A stretch of DNA of 60,000 nucleotides from Chrysomallon squamiferum (taxonomy: Eukaryota; Mollusca; Gastropoda; Neomphalida; Peltospiridae). The notes beneath the pieces were generated by a model that worked only from the letters and a program-made list of their open reading frames with translations, made no database searches and was not told the origin of the DNA. The stretch is from NCBI GenBank assembly GCA_012295275.1, contig CM022666.1, forward strand, positions 7,223,265 through 7,283,264, given 5' to 3'. Below are positions 14,372 through 28,779 of the stretch, one piece after another (position 1 is the first letter of the stretch; every line of letters starts with the position of its first letter). The translations under genes were made by a program, and so were the position numbers.

Positions 14372-14475
14372 CATCCATCCATCCATCCATCCATTCATCC
14401 ATCCATCTGTCTATCTGTGTGTCTGTCTGTCTGTCTATTAGTTACTTATTTATTAATTACTACTACTATTACCAT

Positions 14476-14512
<37 letters not shown>

Positions 14513-14546
14513 GCTGCTGCTGCTACTACTACTACTGCTACTATTA

Positions 14547-14581
<35 letters not shown>

Positions 14582-14635
14582 ACTACTACTACTGCTACTA
14601 CTGTCACTGCTACTGATGTTACTGCTACAACATGT
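14273..14635. repeat. (TCTG/CTAT/CCAT)n then (TAC/TGC)n arrays
   Basis: Tetranucleotide blocks switch from GTCT to CTAT to CCAT and back, followed by TAC and TGC triplets. Confidence 0.95.
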
Positions 14636-15090
14636 GTATAGAATGTTATCGCAATTAATTGTCCTGTGTGTTTGAAGCTTTAGAAAAAAAAAAGATGAGT
14701 ATTACCAATACTAACAATTAGTAAAAAAAAAGAAAAACACCTTTTATGAAACTGACAAGAATCAATAATGTTTGTTATGTACATCAATAAAACCAAAACA
14801 ATCTTCAGTCCGATAAATTAATGTTTGTTTTAAAATGTATATTCATGAATGTATGTATATATATATATTTTAAAGAACATTAAATGATTTTCAAAAAATA
14901 CCAGTGAAAGGAATAAAAAAGAAAGACAATGAAAGAAAATATAGAAAACCAAAGCAACAACAAGAACAACAAAAATCAACAAATATTTTATTAAAAATAA
15001 ATATTTTATAAATTTTAAATTATGTTTTAGCATTTTGTCCGTTATTATGAGAGAGAGAAAAAAAAGACAAAATGTCAAACCAAAACAAAA
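14636..15090. other. Unique AT-rich sequence, nothing recognised
   Basis: A- and T-rich DNA without coding or RNA-gene signals. Confidence 0.5.
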
Positions 15091-15099
15091 TTGTTCATC

Positions 15100-15275
15100 G
15101 TAAATAAATAAATAAATGAATAAAAAAATAAATAAATAAATAAATAAATAAAAAAATAATAATAATAATAGCTATAACAACCACAACAATAACAATAATA
15201 ATATTAATGATAATAATAATAATAACAATAATAATAATAATAACATTAACATTAACAATAACAATAATAAGTTGA
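15100..15275. repeat. (AAAT)n and (AAT)n tracts
   Basis: AAAT units followed by AAT/AAC-type triplets. Confidence 0.93.
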
Positions 15276-15523
15276 CTAAAAAATAAAGTTCTTCACGCCC
15301 CATATTTCCTCCAAAACACCCACCCACCCACCCCACCCACATACACAGACACACAGAAATTTAGAACTAAAACGCTAGTCCAATGTGATAATCAAATACA
15401 GATTTGCATTTGTGTCTTCATCATGAATAATTAAACGAGCAATAAGAGCTACGATACCGCGGTCATCAAATTCCAAATAAAAAATATAACAGAAACTGAA
15501 AAAGACTAACAAAATAAAAACAC

Positions 15524-15628
<105 letters not shown>

Positions 15629-15733
15629 AGTGTTAAAGAGGAAGAACAAAACAAAACCCCAACCACTGAAAGCAATAAAAACAAACAAACAATATGTAGC
15701 ATGCACACGTATATAAGCCCACTACACCCCATA

Positions 15734-15736
<3 letters not shown>

Positions 15737-15791
<55 letters not shown>
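15737..15791. repeat. (TG)n microsatellite
   Basis: About 52 bp of TG units. Confidence 0.97.
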
Positions 15792-15794
<3 letters not shown>

Positions 15795-16188
15795 AAAATA
15801 ATAAATAAGAGAAAAACAACGGAAATAACTGCGTATTGTTATTCACAATTTTCTTATGCTATAAAACGAATCAAAGAGAGAATCTGTAATCAATACTTCA
15901 ATAAATTTATGCTGAGACAGTTCATTAAACAGACTTTACAATACACTGCAGTCTAATGGTCGCAACGTTCTCGTGATCTGCACAAATACCACAATCTCTG
16001 TGATTCAGACATCACAGCGCAGAAATCTGATATTATTAAACTGTCATACAGCCATGTTACTAAGACAGACACCACTGCAGAGTAATTATGACGTAGTGTC
16101 GTTGATCGTGGAATATGTGGAACAGACAGCTTGGGAGAGAGTATTTTTGTTTATTGTTCAGAAATTGCACTTTAATATAAAGGATGCT

Positions 16189-16462
16189 GTACATTATGGT
16201 ACACTTTTCAAACGAAACTGATACACAAGTACATGGAATAATTTATATTATGGTACAATTTGTAAAAGAAAATGGTACATCTGAACACAGAAGACTTTAT
16301 ATTATGGTACAATTTTGAGAAGAAAATGGTACATCTGAACACAGAATACTTTATATTATGGTACAATTTTCAAACAAAAATCATACATCTGTACATAAAA
16401 TAGTTTATATTATGGTACAATTTTTCAAAAGAAAATGGTATATCTGTTAATACAGTTCTGTA
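16189..16462. repeat. 54-bp minisatellite, about five copies
   Basis: TTATATTATGGTACAATTTT cores begin at 16243, 16297, 16351 and 16405, exactly 54 bases apart, with a diverged first copy at 16189. Each unit also contains a second GGTACATCTG-like motif. Confidence 0.92.
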
Positions 16463-18060
16463 CGTTATGATACACTGGTTACGCTGAGGTAAAATTGATT
16501 GATATCTGATTTTACAGAAACACCGCAGAAAGACGAATGTAAAATGCGCTCACTTTGCTGCTTTGCTGATATATGAAGGCACCTGACGCGCTTTGGCTGA
16601 CAAGCTAATTTTATAAATAAAGTATTATTAAGCAATGGCACAGTCGCCCTGTAACCCAGTATCCTATTTCACCGCTGCTCGCTGTCAGACAGACTTTGAC
16701 TTGGATCGTCTGCTGCTGACAAAACACATCAAACAAATCCACTGTTACTAAAAAAAAAAAGAAAGAAGTGATACCTTTATATTAACGAACCAAAACCGCT
16801 TTCGTAAAATCCGGCGTACTGCACCCAATGGTACTACGACTGTGGAAGATATATGTGTATCTTTAGCACTGAGAGAATTAATCACATTAGTTATTAGTAG
16901 ATGAAATATAGTCATGAAAGAAAGTGATCGTTGTGAAATATCGTCACCGTACGCAACGGCACCGTCGACTTTCAAAGCTGTAGCAGCGACTTCTAGTAGG
17001 TAACTTATCAATCAAATGTGTCGTTATAGATTACAGTACTTTAATAATAGGAAATGACCATGTTATAATAACAATACAATATACACACAGTGCTAAGTTT
17101 GCTTTGTACAATACCATAGTGGTTACAACTGAGACAACAAATCATATACATTTAAAGAAACTTGTCGATGGACGAAATAATCTAGAAATGTCTTTATCCT
17201 ACGTATTAATGTACAATTTTCGTTTAAAAAGGCGCCTGGTTGCTTTTTGTAAAATCAGATTAATGTACAGTTTTCGATTAAAAAGATGTCTCGTTATTTT
17301 ATCTGGATTCAGTGAACAACAACAGTGATTAATAACAAATTACGACATCAGAGTAATAGTATTACAAAACGTTTTGCCCCTTTTCCACTGGAGTTATGAC
17401 GTCATCGCGTTCTGGGTTTGTACTGGTAGCAGGATTTTCCCCCCGTCTCGTTGACGTTAGAAGAAACCAGAACAAACTGGTTCACGATGATCTCACAGCT
17501 ACAGAACAATTGCGGCAAGAAGATAAAAAAATAAAATAAAATAAAATAAAAATTAAGTGTCTCTTTTGCAGATATACCTCTTTACTAATCAACACTGGAC
17601 GGCAAAACAAACAGAAACGTAACAAGGAAAAATTCAGAATATATTAAGATTACTGCGTTTTACGCTTTAATATAATAAACCTTCAAACAGTATTTTAACA
17701 CGCTACCATTTCCAAATTTAGTATCTCTGTAATAGAAATTATTTTTAATTTCGTACTATACAATCCATCTTGATTAAAAAAAATAAAATAAAATAAAATA
17801 AAATAAAAATAGGTATTATTATTAGACATTACACAGAAGTAGTCGAAAGAGTTCGTTTCATGATTTAGTTTCTGTACGCAGCTGTACGACGGTGTACAAA
17901 GACGCGGTCCGACGTTGTTACCTCGTCTATGAAACAAATGACACAAGATGAAAGCCCTGAAGCTGATAACCTGAAAGTTACTCGACGACCTCTCAGCTTT
18001 ATAACAACTCAATAAACAAATCTCACACGGTTAGACTGCGACAAATTCATTTTAGCTAAA
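16463..18060. other. Mostly unique sequence, nothing recognised
   Basis: Contains small (AAAAT)n tracts at 17527-17552 and 17779-17812. 16750-17015 is non-repetitive with open frames on both strands but no reliable exon structure. A short duplicated phrase (TTAATGTACAATTTTCG / TTAATGTACAGTTTTCG) occurs at 17206 and 17261. Confidence 0.4.
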
Positions 18061-18064
18061 AACC

Positions 18065-18085
18065 CTTTTTTTTTTTTTTTTTTTT
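18065..18085. repeat. Poly-T run
   Basis: About 20 T residues. Confidence 0.9.
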
Positions 18086-18813
18086 TCAAAACACAGAATA
18101 CTGTCCTCAGTGCTGCTTTGGCTTGCAATTATGTGTTATTAGGCGAGTCTCAAATGGTATTTTCGCTTGCAGTGATATAGAATTATATATTATTAGTCAA
18201 GACACATTTGTTATCATTAATCTTGACAAGACAATTCTGTCAAAATATCGACCTGTACTGAAAGAGAAGAAGAAGAAGAAGAAGAAAGAAAAACGAACGT
18301 AAAGGTATCGCAGTAGAGTGACAGGAGGTAGCTAATTAGACATATGTATTATAACTTGATATTACAGTCTCATATTAGCAAGATCCTCTCTCAGATTGTA
18401 GTATGTGTGTGTGTGTGGGGTGTAGACGCAGTCTTACATAAAGTTAAGAAGCGGTGGCAACGCCTATTACTTGGCACGCCAGTCGTGGGCCCAGTTTCTC
18501 GAATTCGGTCGAAGGTATTCAGTTTTTAATACGTATCAATTCAACATCAATACCCAGCGTGAATGTCTGGAAACAGATTATTTCCGCTTGTTTTTTTTCT
18601 TTTATTCCGAAGAATTCGAAATCGTCATTAGAAAAACCAAGCTGCCGGGATCTTTTCACGGTCCACTGCACGCAAGGTGAAATGATGCGTGCGATGCGTC
18701 AATCGTTTTTAATCACTCACATCAGAAGTGATCGAAACTTTCGTTCGAAGACGATCTATCACAGTTGTCGAACTTTTCGACTGATTTTTTTGCCCCCTTT
18801 TTTTTTTTTTCTT

Positions 18814-18844
<31 letters not shown>

Positions 18845-19600
18845 GTTCATTAATGCTCCACTTGTCGATATTTTCTTTGAAAGCCGTGTTTATTGCGCCA
18901 AGAATGCAGTAACCACGGCTTGCGTTTTCATAGCTCTTCAAAACGAGCTCCGCAAAGTGGGTCATTCTGTGTAGACTGGTCACACGCTTCTTGGTAAATA
19001 CCCACCGCTCAGCGGAATAGATAATAGTTGTTTTTTTCACTTTTCCGTTCCGTAATGGCTTTTCGAAGCGGAAAAGCAAACAGCACATAAGGAAGATCTT
19101 TTTTATTTTTTGGGGATTGATTGCGAAATATTTGACTGCGAATAATAGCAATAATAGACTGATATTCTCAGTCTTAAACAAGAAAAATCGATTGTAAAGT
19201 AACCTTGAACGGACGACCCTGACCTTTTTATGCTCCGGAACTGAATGCAAAACGACCTCGAAGAGAGAAATTTTAGGGCACAGAAGAAAATCAATATTTA
19301 TATATAGTTTCAGAGGTACTTATAGTAACCCGATTTTTGGTTATTCTTATTATTGTTTGTATTTTTAATAATGTACTTCTCGCTATTCCATGTTTGATTA
19401 AATTCATCACGTCATTTAAAACTCTTCTGTATATCTCGTTCTAAACAGTGCTCCGTGACTGGTTGCTTCCGTGTAGAGAATGTAAACAAATTAAAATAAA
19501 AAAAACTGTTAATTTTTGTTTTAATTTTTTTTTTATATTATTTTTTAAAATCTTTTTGTACAGGCAAACATAACATAATGAATCTAAGTCGTTATTTTAT
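18086..19600. other. Unique sequence with poly-T tract
   Basis: 18430-18780 is a CpG-containing unique island with open frames but no supported exon. A pyrimidine/poly-T tract lies at 18797-18844. The remainder is AT-rich and unassigned. Confidence 0.4.
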
Positions 19601-19830
19601 TTTATTTTGTTTTGTTTTTTTTCTGCTTTTTTCTTTCTTTCTTAATTTGTTTTTGTTTCTTTCTTGTTTTTATTTTTATTTATTATTATTATTATCTTTT
19701 TAATTGCACAAGAGGTAGAGTATATTTTATGTCTTATTGTAATTTTTATTTTATTTTATTATTTTATTTTATTTTATTTTATTTTATTTTATTTTATTAT
19801 TATATTTTTTTTTACCCATACGAACAATGC
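19595..19830. repeat. T-rich region with (TTTTA)n
   Basis: TTTC/TTTA units are followed by a clear (ATTTT)n array at 19745-19800. Confidence 0.9.
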
Positions 19831-20454
19831 TTGTACTGAATTTATAATTACAGAGGCAATGATTTTATGTGGAACATCGAAGAAACACACAAATGCTTTT
19901 AAAAACTGTTTATCTATTGTAAAAAAAAAGAAGATATAATAAATTAAAGAAAAAAGAAAAACACAAAATTCAAAAGCAACAGAATCAAACAAAACTTTGT
20001 CACTTTTTTCTGAATTTATGATCAGAAAATAGAAATGTGATCAAACTATAATTTTTTCACCCCTTTATCAAGTTTTCAACTACTTCATAAAAAATAATTA
20101 AAAAAAAAAAAACCGAACACCGGCTCTTTCTTGTCTCAAGTTTTCAGTAGCAACGCAATTTCTTCTTTGGAAACTTTGATAACAAGATGATAATAATAAT
20201 AAAAAGAAAGTTTTGTTGCCGAAAGCTAATCGTGTCCTCATTTTTTTTTTCATTCTACAGCGTCGAGGCGAAATTAATTTTCGGAACAAATGTAACGAAA
20301 AAAAAAGATGAAGAAAGAATATAGGCTAGCGAGACAGTTCTGAGCATGACCGGAAGCTATTTCTTTCTGAATCCGGTTTGAACTAGATCGTTCTAGTTTT
20401 GTGTTTGTTGAAAATGTGGTAACACAGAACAAAACAGTATTCGTATATACGTAA

Positions 20455-20600
20455 TTACATACACACACACATATATATGTACATACGTACATACATACGT
20501 GTTTAAAATTTACAAAGATACATACATACATACATAGATACAAACACACACAACACACACACATATTGAGATGTGTGTGTGTATATATACACATATATGA
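20455..20600. repeat. (CA)n/(CATA)n/(TG)n compound tract
   Basis: Degenerate CA, TACA, ACAC and TGTG units on the + strand. Confidence 0.85.
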
Positions 20601-20751
20601 ACATATAAATAAAGAAACAAACAAGCAAATAAATAAATCTTACAGTGACAAAATCAGACATTTACCACATTTATGTAATAACAAAAATAAATAAATAAAA
20701 CATACGAAAAAAAGGAAAAGGAGAGCAATAAAAATAAATGTAACAATAAAA

Positions 20752-20782
<31 letters not shown>

Positions 20783-20985
20783 AATAATTAAAAAACAAAT
20801 CGTTATGGTATCAGAAGGCATAATATCTAATCATATCCGGACATGTGCACTGTTTAACCTGTCCATCCACTGTGGTTTTTTTTTTCTTTCCCATTTTCAC
20901 GTGCAGACGAAAAATAAACAAAAATAAAAATAAATCTTCATACAAAAAAGAAGAAAAAAGTCGACCAGGTGCATTCAGCGTCTCT
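20601..20985. other. AT-rich sequence with (TA)n
   Basis: Contains a TA run at about 20752-20781 and A-rich patches. Nothing else seen. Confidence 0.5.
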
Positions 20986-20989
20986 CCAT

Positions 20990-21445
20990 CTAAAACACTA
21001 AAACAGAAGCGATGACAACATTTTTCTCATTCAGCTCGTGTTCGCTTCTGCTTACGCTGTCGATCGGTCCCTCACCCTCGTTTACAGAATTGTTTATTTC
21101 CAACCGAGACGAATCCTGAACGGACAGAAAGCTTATGCGGCGAAGCAGTTCTCACTTTGATTATCACTCGCAGCAAACGTAACGCGCTGTGTTCGAAGCG
21201 GTACGGACCGGGCCGAGCTCAGTGTTGCCATAAAATGGTCGATCGTTGTACTTATGTTGTCGTAAACGCACTCTTGATTAAGATTACGCTTGATGTACGA
21301 GCTGTTATTATCCCAGTCGACGTTGTTGACCTACAAAAGACGTCGTTGTCGACGAAAACTGGTCTTGGTGGAAGAGTGCGACTTCCTGAAACATTCTTCA
21401 ACGTTCTATCGATCGGTCGGTTGAAAAACAGCCATCATCGTCTGC
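20990..21445. other. Non-repetitive CpG-containing island
   Basis: About 450 bp of balanced-composition unique DNA, bounded by A-rich sequence, with CGATCGGTC near both ends (21061 and 21412). An open frame crosses it but lacks recognisable domains or splice sites. Confidence 0.35.
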
Positions 21446-21520
21446 CGGAAAAAAAAAAAAAAAAAAAAAAAAAAAGAAAAAGGAAAAAGGGGGAAAAAAA
21501 AACCCAGAAAGAAAGAAAAT
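21446..21520. repeat. Poly-A / purine tract
   Basis: A 25-base A run, then AAAG/AGGG purine sequence. Confidence 0.9.
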
Positions 21521-21839
21521 TAGTCGATCAGTTTTATTTACGAACGAGATTCCGTCGCTCGGGAATCTGTTCAGATTAGCAGATTGTTTTGTTTTAAATG
21601 TTTTAAATACTCGGCAATGAACGACGAGTTGAAATAATTAGAAACGAAATTTGAAATTTTGGGTGAAATTGGTTCTTGTAGCTTTTTTAAACGAAAGGAA
21701 ATTAGGACTTTGCCTTTTCAGACGTTCTGTATTCAAAATGATCTCTGTTTTTTTTTGCATGCGGCTGGAAAGAATGTTTTGTTCTGTACACCATCCCAAT
21801 TTAAAAATTTAAGTGAAACATTTCCAAGTGGTTTGAATT

Positions 21840-23332
<1,493 letters not shown>

Positions 23333-23639
23333 TAAGTTAGCTGTGATTAAAAATTACTCTATATCTGCCATGCAATTGACATTTACAATAATTACAAACC
23401 CTTTAGCAAATTTCCTTTCCGACCTTGGACTCGTGTAACTGTTTGTGTTTTGCACTGAAAGCCTTAAGCAATTAACCCTTTTGTTTTAAAAACTACTTTT
23501 AGGGGAAAAAAAAAAGAATCAACAAAACAAAACCTATTCTCAAACGAAATGAAAAAATCAATACGTAAAAAATAATTTTCTTCAACCTATTTTCATTAAG
23601 TACGTTCTGAGTTCGATTGTCTTTTGATTCTGTACTTGC

Positions 23640-23838
23640 ATATACGCACACATATTTGTGCATACACACATACACACACACAATTGCTATTACAACTACT
23701 ACTATTACTACTACTGTAATAATAGTAATAATAGTAATATCGGTGATTATGATAATAATGAAATGGCGATGACGACAATGAATGAGTGAATGAATGAATA
23801 TTCCAAAAATACAAATAATAATAATAATAATAATAATA

Positions 23839-23879
<41 letters not shown>

Positions 23880-23942
23880 AATAATAATAATAATAATAGT
23901 AATAATAATAAATACAGAAATAAAGAAAGAAAGAAAGAAAGG
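23640..23942. repeat. (CA)n, (TAC/TAA)n, (AAT)n(GAT)n(AAT)n and (AAAG)n tracts
   Basis: The clearest part is AAT units, then about 39 bp of GAT, then AAT, then AAAG at 23816-23942. Confidence 0.93.
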
Positions 23943-23999
23943 TTATCTTCCAAGATTCAATCCCAAGCTCCTGTAGTCCTCTAACAATCTGCATCGTAA

Positions 24000-24070
24000 G
24001 TTCACGAGTGTAACTATACAGTGTAACTATACAGAGTAACTCTACAGTGTAACTACACAGAGTAACTCTG
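24000..24070. repeat. Short tandem repeat of GTGTAACTATACA-type units
   Basis: GAGTGTAACTATACAGTGTAACTATACAG-like units of about 15 bp repeat roughly five times. Confidence 0.8.
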
Positions 24071-24119
24071 TACAAAAAAAGCGAGCAGCTGGCACTCGGC
24101 AATGTGTAATTAATTACTG

Positions 24120-24440
24120 TTCCGTTTGTCACCTGCACCCGTGCAGCACTCTGTAAACAGTAAGTCTACGAGAGACTCACTAACGTCCGGGCAATCTCCC
24201 AGAGTCACTAATTCTAATCACGGGCGACCCGGCTGTCAAAAACAGCAGCAAAATGTCGTTAAAAAAGTAATTAAACATTTGGTCCAAGATCACCCGATCC
24301 TTCAGAAATTCCCGGATGTCCCTTTTACGTCATATGTGACGTCAGAAGGGTATTTACGTTTCATTGCCGATCGTCGAAATGGTTCGTGTTTTGTTTTGTT
24401 TGGGGTTTTTTCAAATTCTGTGCACAGGAATAATGCTTCT
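24120..24440 (+). other. Unresolved open frame, possible exon or chance ORF
   Basis: An open frame of about 100 codons with non-repetitive composition (for example KVIKHLVQDHPILQKFPDVP) follows a CAG at 24144-24146. I recognise no domain and see no good donor before the stop. It could be an unrecognised exon, a decayed gene or chance. Confidence 0.15.
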
Positions 24441-24595
24441 AGTACTTAAAGCGTTGGCAAAAATAAAAAAAAATATAACTAATATAGAAAGTCAGTCTTG
24501 GACTATTTCTCATGTAAACAGTACTGAGAAGTCTATAAATATCTTTTCAGTAGTAGGTGTAGTAGTCGTAATAGTAGTAGTAGTCGTAATAATAA

Positions 24596-24599
<4 letters not shown>

Positions 24600-24675
<76 letters not shown>

Positions 24676-24743
24676 AATTGTAACTCTAGGACCTTTACTC
24701 GGAAATAATTGTTTTTCTTCTAAAAACAACAACAAACAACTCC

Positions 24744-24838
<95 letters not shown>

Positions 24839-24950
24839 AATTGTAACACAAGGACCTTTACTCGTATAATTACTACTAAGTGGTAAATGATTTTTTTTTC
24901 TTCTAAAAACAACAAACCATTCCATATATACTACTACTACTACTACTGTT
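24600..24950. repeat. Tandem duplication of a (GA)n-plus-unique unit
   Basis: Two blocks each consist of a (GA)n tract (24600-24673 and about 24749-24836) followed by a related unique segment: AGTAAATTGTAAC, then GGACCTTTACTCG, then CTTCTAAAAACAACAA and CCATATAT. The second copy has an internal insertion. The whole is a recent tandem duplication with a microsatellite at each unit boundary. Confidence 0.9.
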
Positions 24951-25029
24951 ACTACTACCACTACTAGTAGTAATAGTAGTATAGTATAGTATAGTATAGT
25001 AGTAGTAGTAATAGCATTAACAATAATAT

Positions 25030-25660
25030 AAAAATGAATGCATAACGTCACTTTAGGACAACTTATTTTCGAGTGGTATGTAAATGTGTTTTCTGTAAAA
25101 GTCTGTATACAGTAGGACTATTAGTAATTTCTGCATTAGCGTTTGTAACAATAAAAGCGATAATAAAATGAATAATAAATACAAACAGTCACTCTGTTTC
25201 TCCAGTAATTACAGCTGAGTGGTAGATACATACAGTTTCTGTAAAAACCGTTTGTGGTAATAGTATTTAGTAATAACAGTTTTAGTAGTAGCAGTAATAA
25301 TAGTAATACTAGTAGTGGTTTGGTAGTAATACTATTAAAATAAATAAGAAATATACAGAGTCATTCTATTTTTCATGCTAGTACTTAATACTAGTAAAAC
25401 TAGCAGAAGTTCTTTAGTAATAATATTAAAATAAATAACAAATTACAGGTTCACTCTATTTTTCATGCTAGTACTTAGTACTAGTACAACTAGCAGAAGT
25501 TCTTTAGTAATAATATTAAAATAAATAACAAATTACAGATTCACTCTATTTTTTCATGCTAGTAATTAGTACTAGTACCTCTAGTAGTAGTTTGGTGGTA
25601 ATAGTATTAAAATAAAAACAAATTACAGGTTCACTCTGTTTTTCATGTAATTACTTGCAA
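25030..25660. repeat. 90-bp minisatellite with degenerate left part
   Basis: CAG(A/G)TTCACTCTATTTTTCATG cores start at 25356, 25446, 25536 and 25626, exactly 90 bases apart. More diverged relatives (for example CAGTCACTCTGTTTCTCC at 25186) extend to the left. Confidence 0.9.
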
Positions 25661-26856
25661 GTGTCTGCCTGCTCTCTGAAACCTAATTCTTCCATTCTCA
25701 GTGAATTTCTACACGGAACTCTACAAACTGAATTACAATTCAGATCACTTGTAGAGATGTGTTCTACAGCATGGAATGCGAAACAGAAAAAGGAGAAAAC
25801 AACCACGGCCTTGAGTTGGCATGGCTAAATTGTCCAGACCTGACTGACCAGTGTGATTGGTCACTCTTGTCCACTGAATTCCTCGTCGTTTCAGTGACTC
25901 CTTATTTGTAAATTTTCTCTGACATATTCAAGACTTCGCTATCAGACTGGACTGATTCTAAGTTGTTTGAGAAAATATTACGAACATGCACGAAGGTCTT
26001 TGGATCGAATCACGGGATCGGCAGTTATTCAGAAATCACTCGAAGAAGTGTGAGACATCTGTAATTCAGTTTTCTTTTTTCTTTTTCAAAATTTCTCAGA
26101 TTCTGAAATTTGCAACGAGAAGTCATTGCAGTATTTTTTAAAATTTAGGTATAAAGGATCGTGTCTAACGACAGATTACATTGTTTAGAATTATGAACCT
26201 TTCTCTAGATAGGATTTACCTGTTCTTTGATTACTGTTGTGTATTTCTTCTTTTTAGTTGTGTAAAAGTAACTGAGTATAACTAGTATTAGAGATAACAA
26301 TATATTTGTCGTTATTTAGGAATACATAAGGTGTCGGATTTTTAGGATCTTCCAGGTATATCAGTTATTCTGAGGTAGAAAATAATCTTAAAACATAGAC
26401 ATAAACTTGCATCTAAATAAATAAATAAATAAGTGCTTAACAAATAAACAGTTATAAAATAGACAAACAAGAATAAAATAAAATAAAATAAAATAAAATA
26501 AAAATGTAAATTAAAGGATAGAATTTAATAATAAAAATAATGTACTTATCGTCCACCCTATAACAAACAGAACTATCATATGACGTCATAATCAGATGAC
26601 GTTACGAGTCACAGAACGGAAAACGGGTAAGGAGAGATCGTATGAATAGGCGAAGTAAGTTTTAGATTTTTTTTATTTATTTATTTATTTACTTATATCA
26701 AAACAACGATAACAAAATAATGTTAATAAATTAATAACTGCGTTTTATATAAAAATAATATTAAAAATATTTGTTTCTCTTTTACGGTTTTCACAGTTAA
26801 CTAATAAACCAACATCCTAAATAAATAATTAAATAATGACGATGATGATGATGAAG

Positions 26857-26921
<65 letters not shown>

Positions 26922-27840
26922 CTGTAGTAGAAGCAGTACTATTGATAAAATAAAAAAAAATTAAAAACAAATATATAATAAATTATACTTTTACATTTTG
27001 TACTGTAAATTGCCCATCTTACCAGATATAAAAACTACACTATAGAAGTCACAGTATCTTTTAACTTTAAAAGAAAGATAAATATAAATATATAAAGAAA
27101 AAAAAGAAGAATAGTTTTAACGTAGTACAGTTGATTGTCAAATCGAAATCACTCACCTTCTCATCAAAAATGTAAATCTGTATCCTGGTAGAAAAAAAAA
27201 AAAAGACTGAACAATAGTTTTTAACATATCATTACACTTTCTTAAATTTTCATCTATATTCATACTAATCTTTTCCTAATCATTTCTATCATTTCAAAAC
27301 TTTCCCACGAAGGTTTAAATATCCCCTGCACAAGATTATTTCATGTCATGAAAACAATTAATTACCTATATTCTGATGAAAATATAAATAATCTGCTTCA
27401 CCATTAGAGCAAAATAATTAAAACCTGACGGAATAATAATATCCTTCGACACGAAATGTTTAAGAAGATATTGTTGACTGTTAAAGAGATTAAAACGACG
27501 CCAAGATGTCGGAAAACGACACGTCAAGCATCAGTGACAAATGAACTATAAAAGTGCTAACAGCAGTATTTTAAAAGAACATGAATTATTTGACATCAGC
27601 TATCACTCTCTTTATGTACACACAGCTTTGAAGTAACGCCATTAAAAGACAGTTAAAATAATATTTTAGAGGATTTTATACAGAAACGTGGTAAAAACCT
27701 TTTATCACTTTTCGTAGTTTGAAGACAACTATGTCAGTTTGTTACATTAGCAGCTGTCATTACAATTCTGTATTATTTGTGTTTATTATTAATATTATTG
27801 AGACAGAGAGAGATACACCACGTACAAAACACATATGTAA
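25661..27840. other. Mostly unique AT-rich sequence
   Basis: Contains (AAAAT)n at 26472-26502, (AAT)n at 26860-26920 and (GAT)n at 26838-26853. No gene or RNA gene recognised. Confidence 0.45.
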
Positions 27841-27844
27841 ATGT

Positions 27845-27952
<108 letters not shown>

Positions 27953-28149
27953 CAGACTGACATACGCACACAACGTTATAAAGAATATTTTTAAACAAAG
28001 TTAATGTAATATACCGTAATGTTAATAAAAGTTTTAAAAGCACTCACAGAGAATCGGCAACCAACTTCATACACATTCACATACCTTTTCAGAAAATTAT
28101 TCACGGAATCATTTAATTTCATACATTTACCTGAGACAGTGTTTTCAAT

Positions 28150-28640
28150 AACTAAAACAGTTACGTTTGTATGTGTGAATGTAAAAGCAACGAACTAAAT
28201 CTATTTTAAAAATGTTAGAGTGAATGCAAAGGCAATGGAATAAATCTGTTTCCAATACGTTATTCGTGTGAATGCAAAAAGCAAAGAACAAAACCTATTT
28301 AAAATACGTTATGTATATATATATGAATGCAAAAGCTTTGAAGTAAGTCTATTTAAAATACTATATACGTGTGAATGTAAAAGCAATGAATTAAATGTTT
28401 TTAAAATACGTTATGCGAGTGAATGTACAACCAATGAAATAAATATGTTTACAATATGTTATATTTGTAAATGCAAAAAGAGATGAACTATATATATATT
28501 TAAAACACGCTGTATATGTGAATGCAAAAGCAGTGAGGTAAATCTATTTAAAATACGTCACTTATGGCCTTCACCGAACTAAAGCAGTTCAGTCAGTCGT
28601 GTGAACAATAAATAGAATTTACCAAATCTATTTAAAATAC
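28150..28640. repeat. 48-bp minisatellite, about eight to nine copies
   Basis: Units built around GTGAATG(C/T)AAAAGCAATGAA, then TAAATCTATTTAAAATACGTTAT, repeat with a 48-bp base period and some indels. A partial relic (CTATTTAAAATACGTCG) lies near 28628. Because 48 is a multiple of three, one frame stays open through several copies, but I see no other coding evidence. Confidence 0.88.
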
Positions 28641-28779
28641 GTCGCTTTATTCCTTACTTAACTGCAGCACTACAATTTGCAAGAGATCTTTTGCAAAAAA
28701 TGAATTAACCAGATGAGGTTAACAGAAAAGTTTTAGATTCTTTAACTGTAAACCCAGGTCATTGTCCTTGGGCTCATCC

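Noticed and set aside
16748-17011. Minus-strand frame with balanced composition, and a competing + frame with a possible GTAACT donor
   Set aside because: Two strands compete, no domain is recognisable and splice evidence is weak.
18454-18912. Two overlapping + frames in a CpG-containing patch
   Set aside because: Frames compete with each other, run into a poly-T tract and show no known motif.
28150-28640. Possible zinc-finger-like repeat protein or CRISPR-like array
   Set aside because: The 48-bp units are contiguous without unique spacers and the Cys pattern lacks paired Cys/His; it is a minisatellite.
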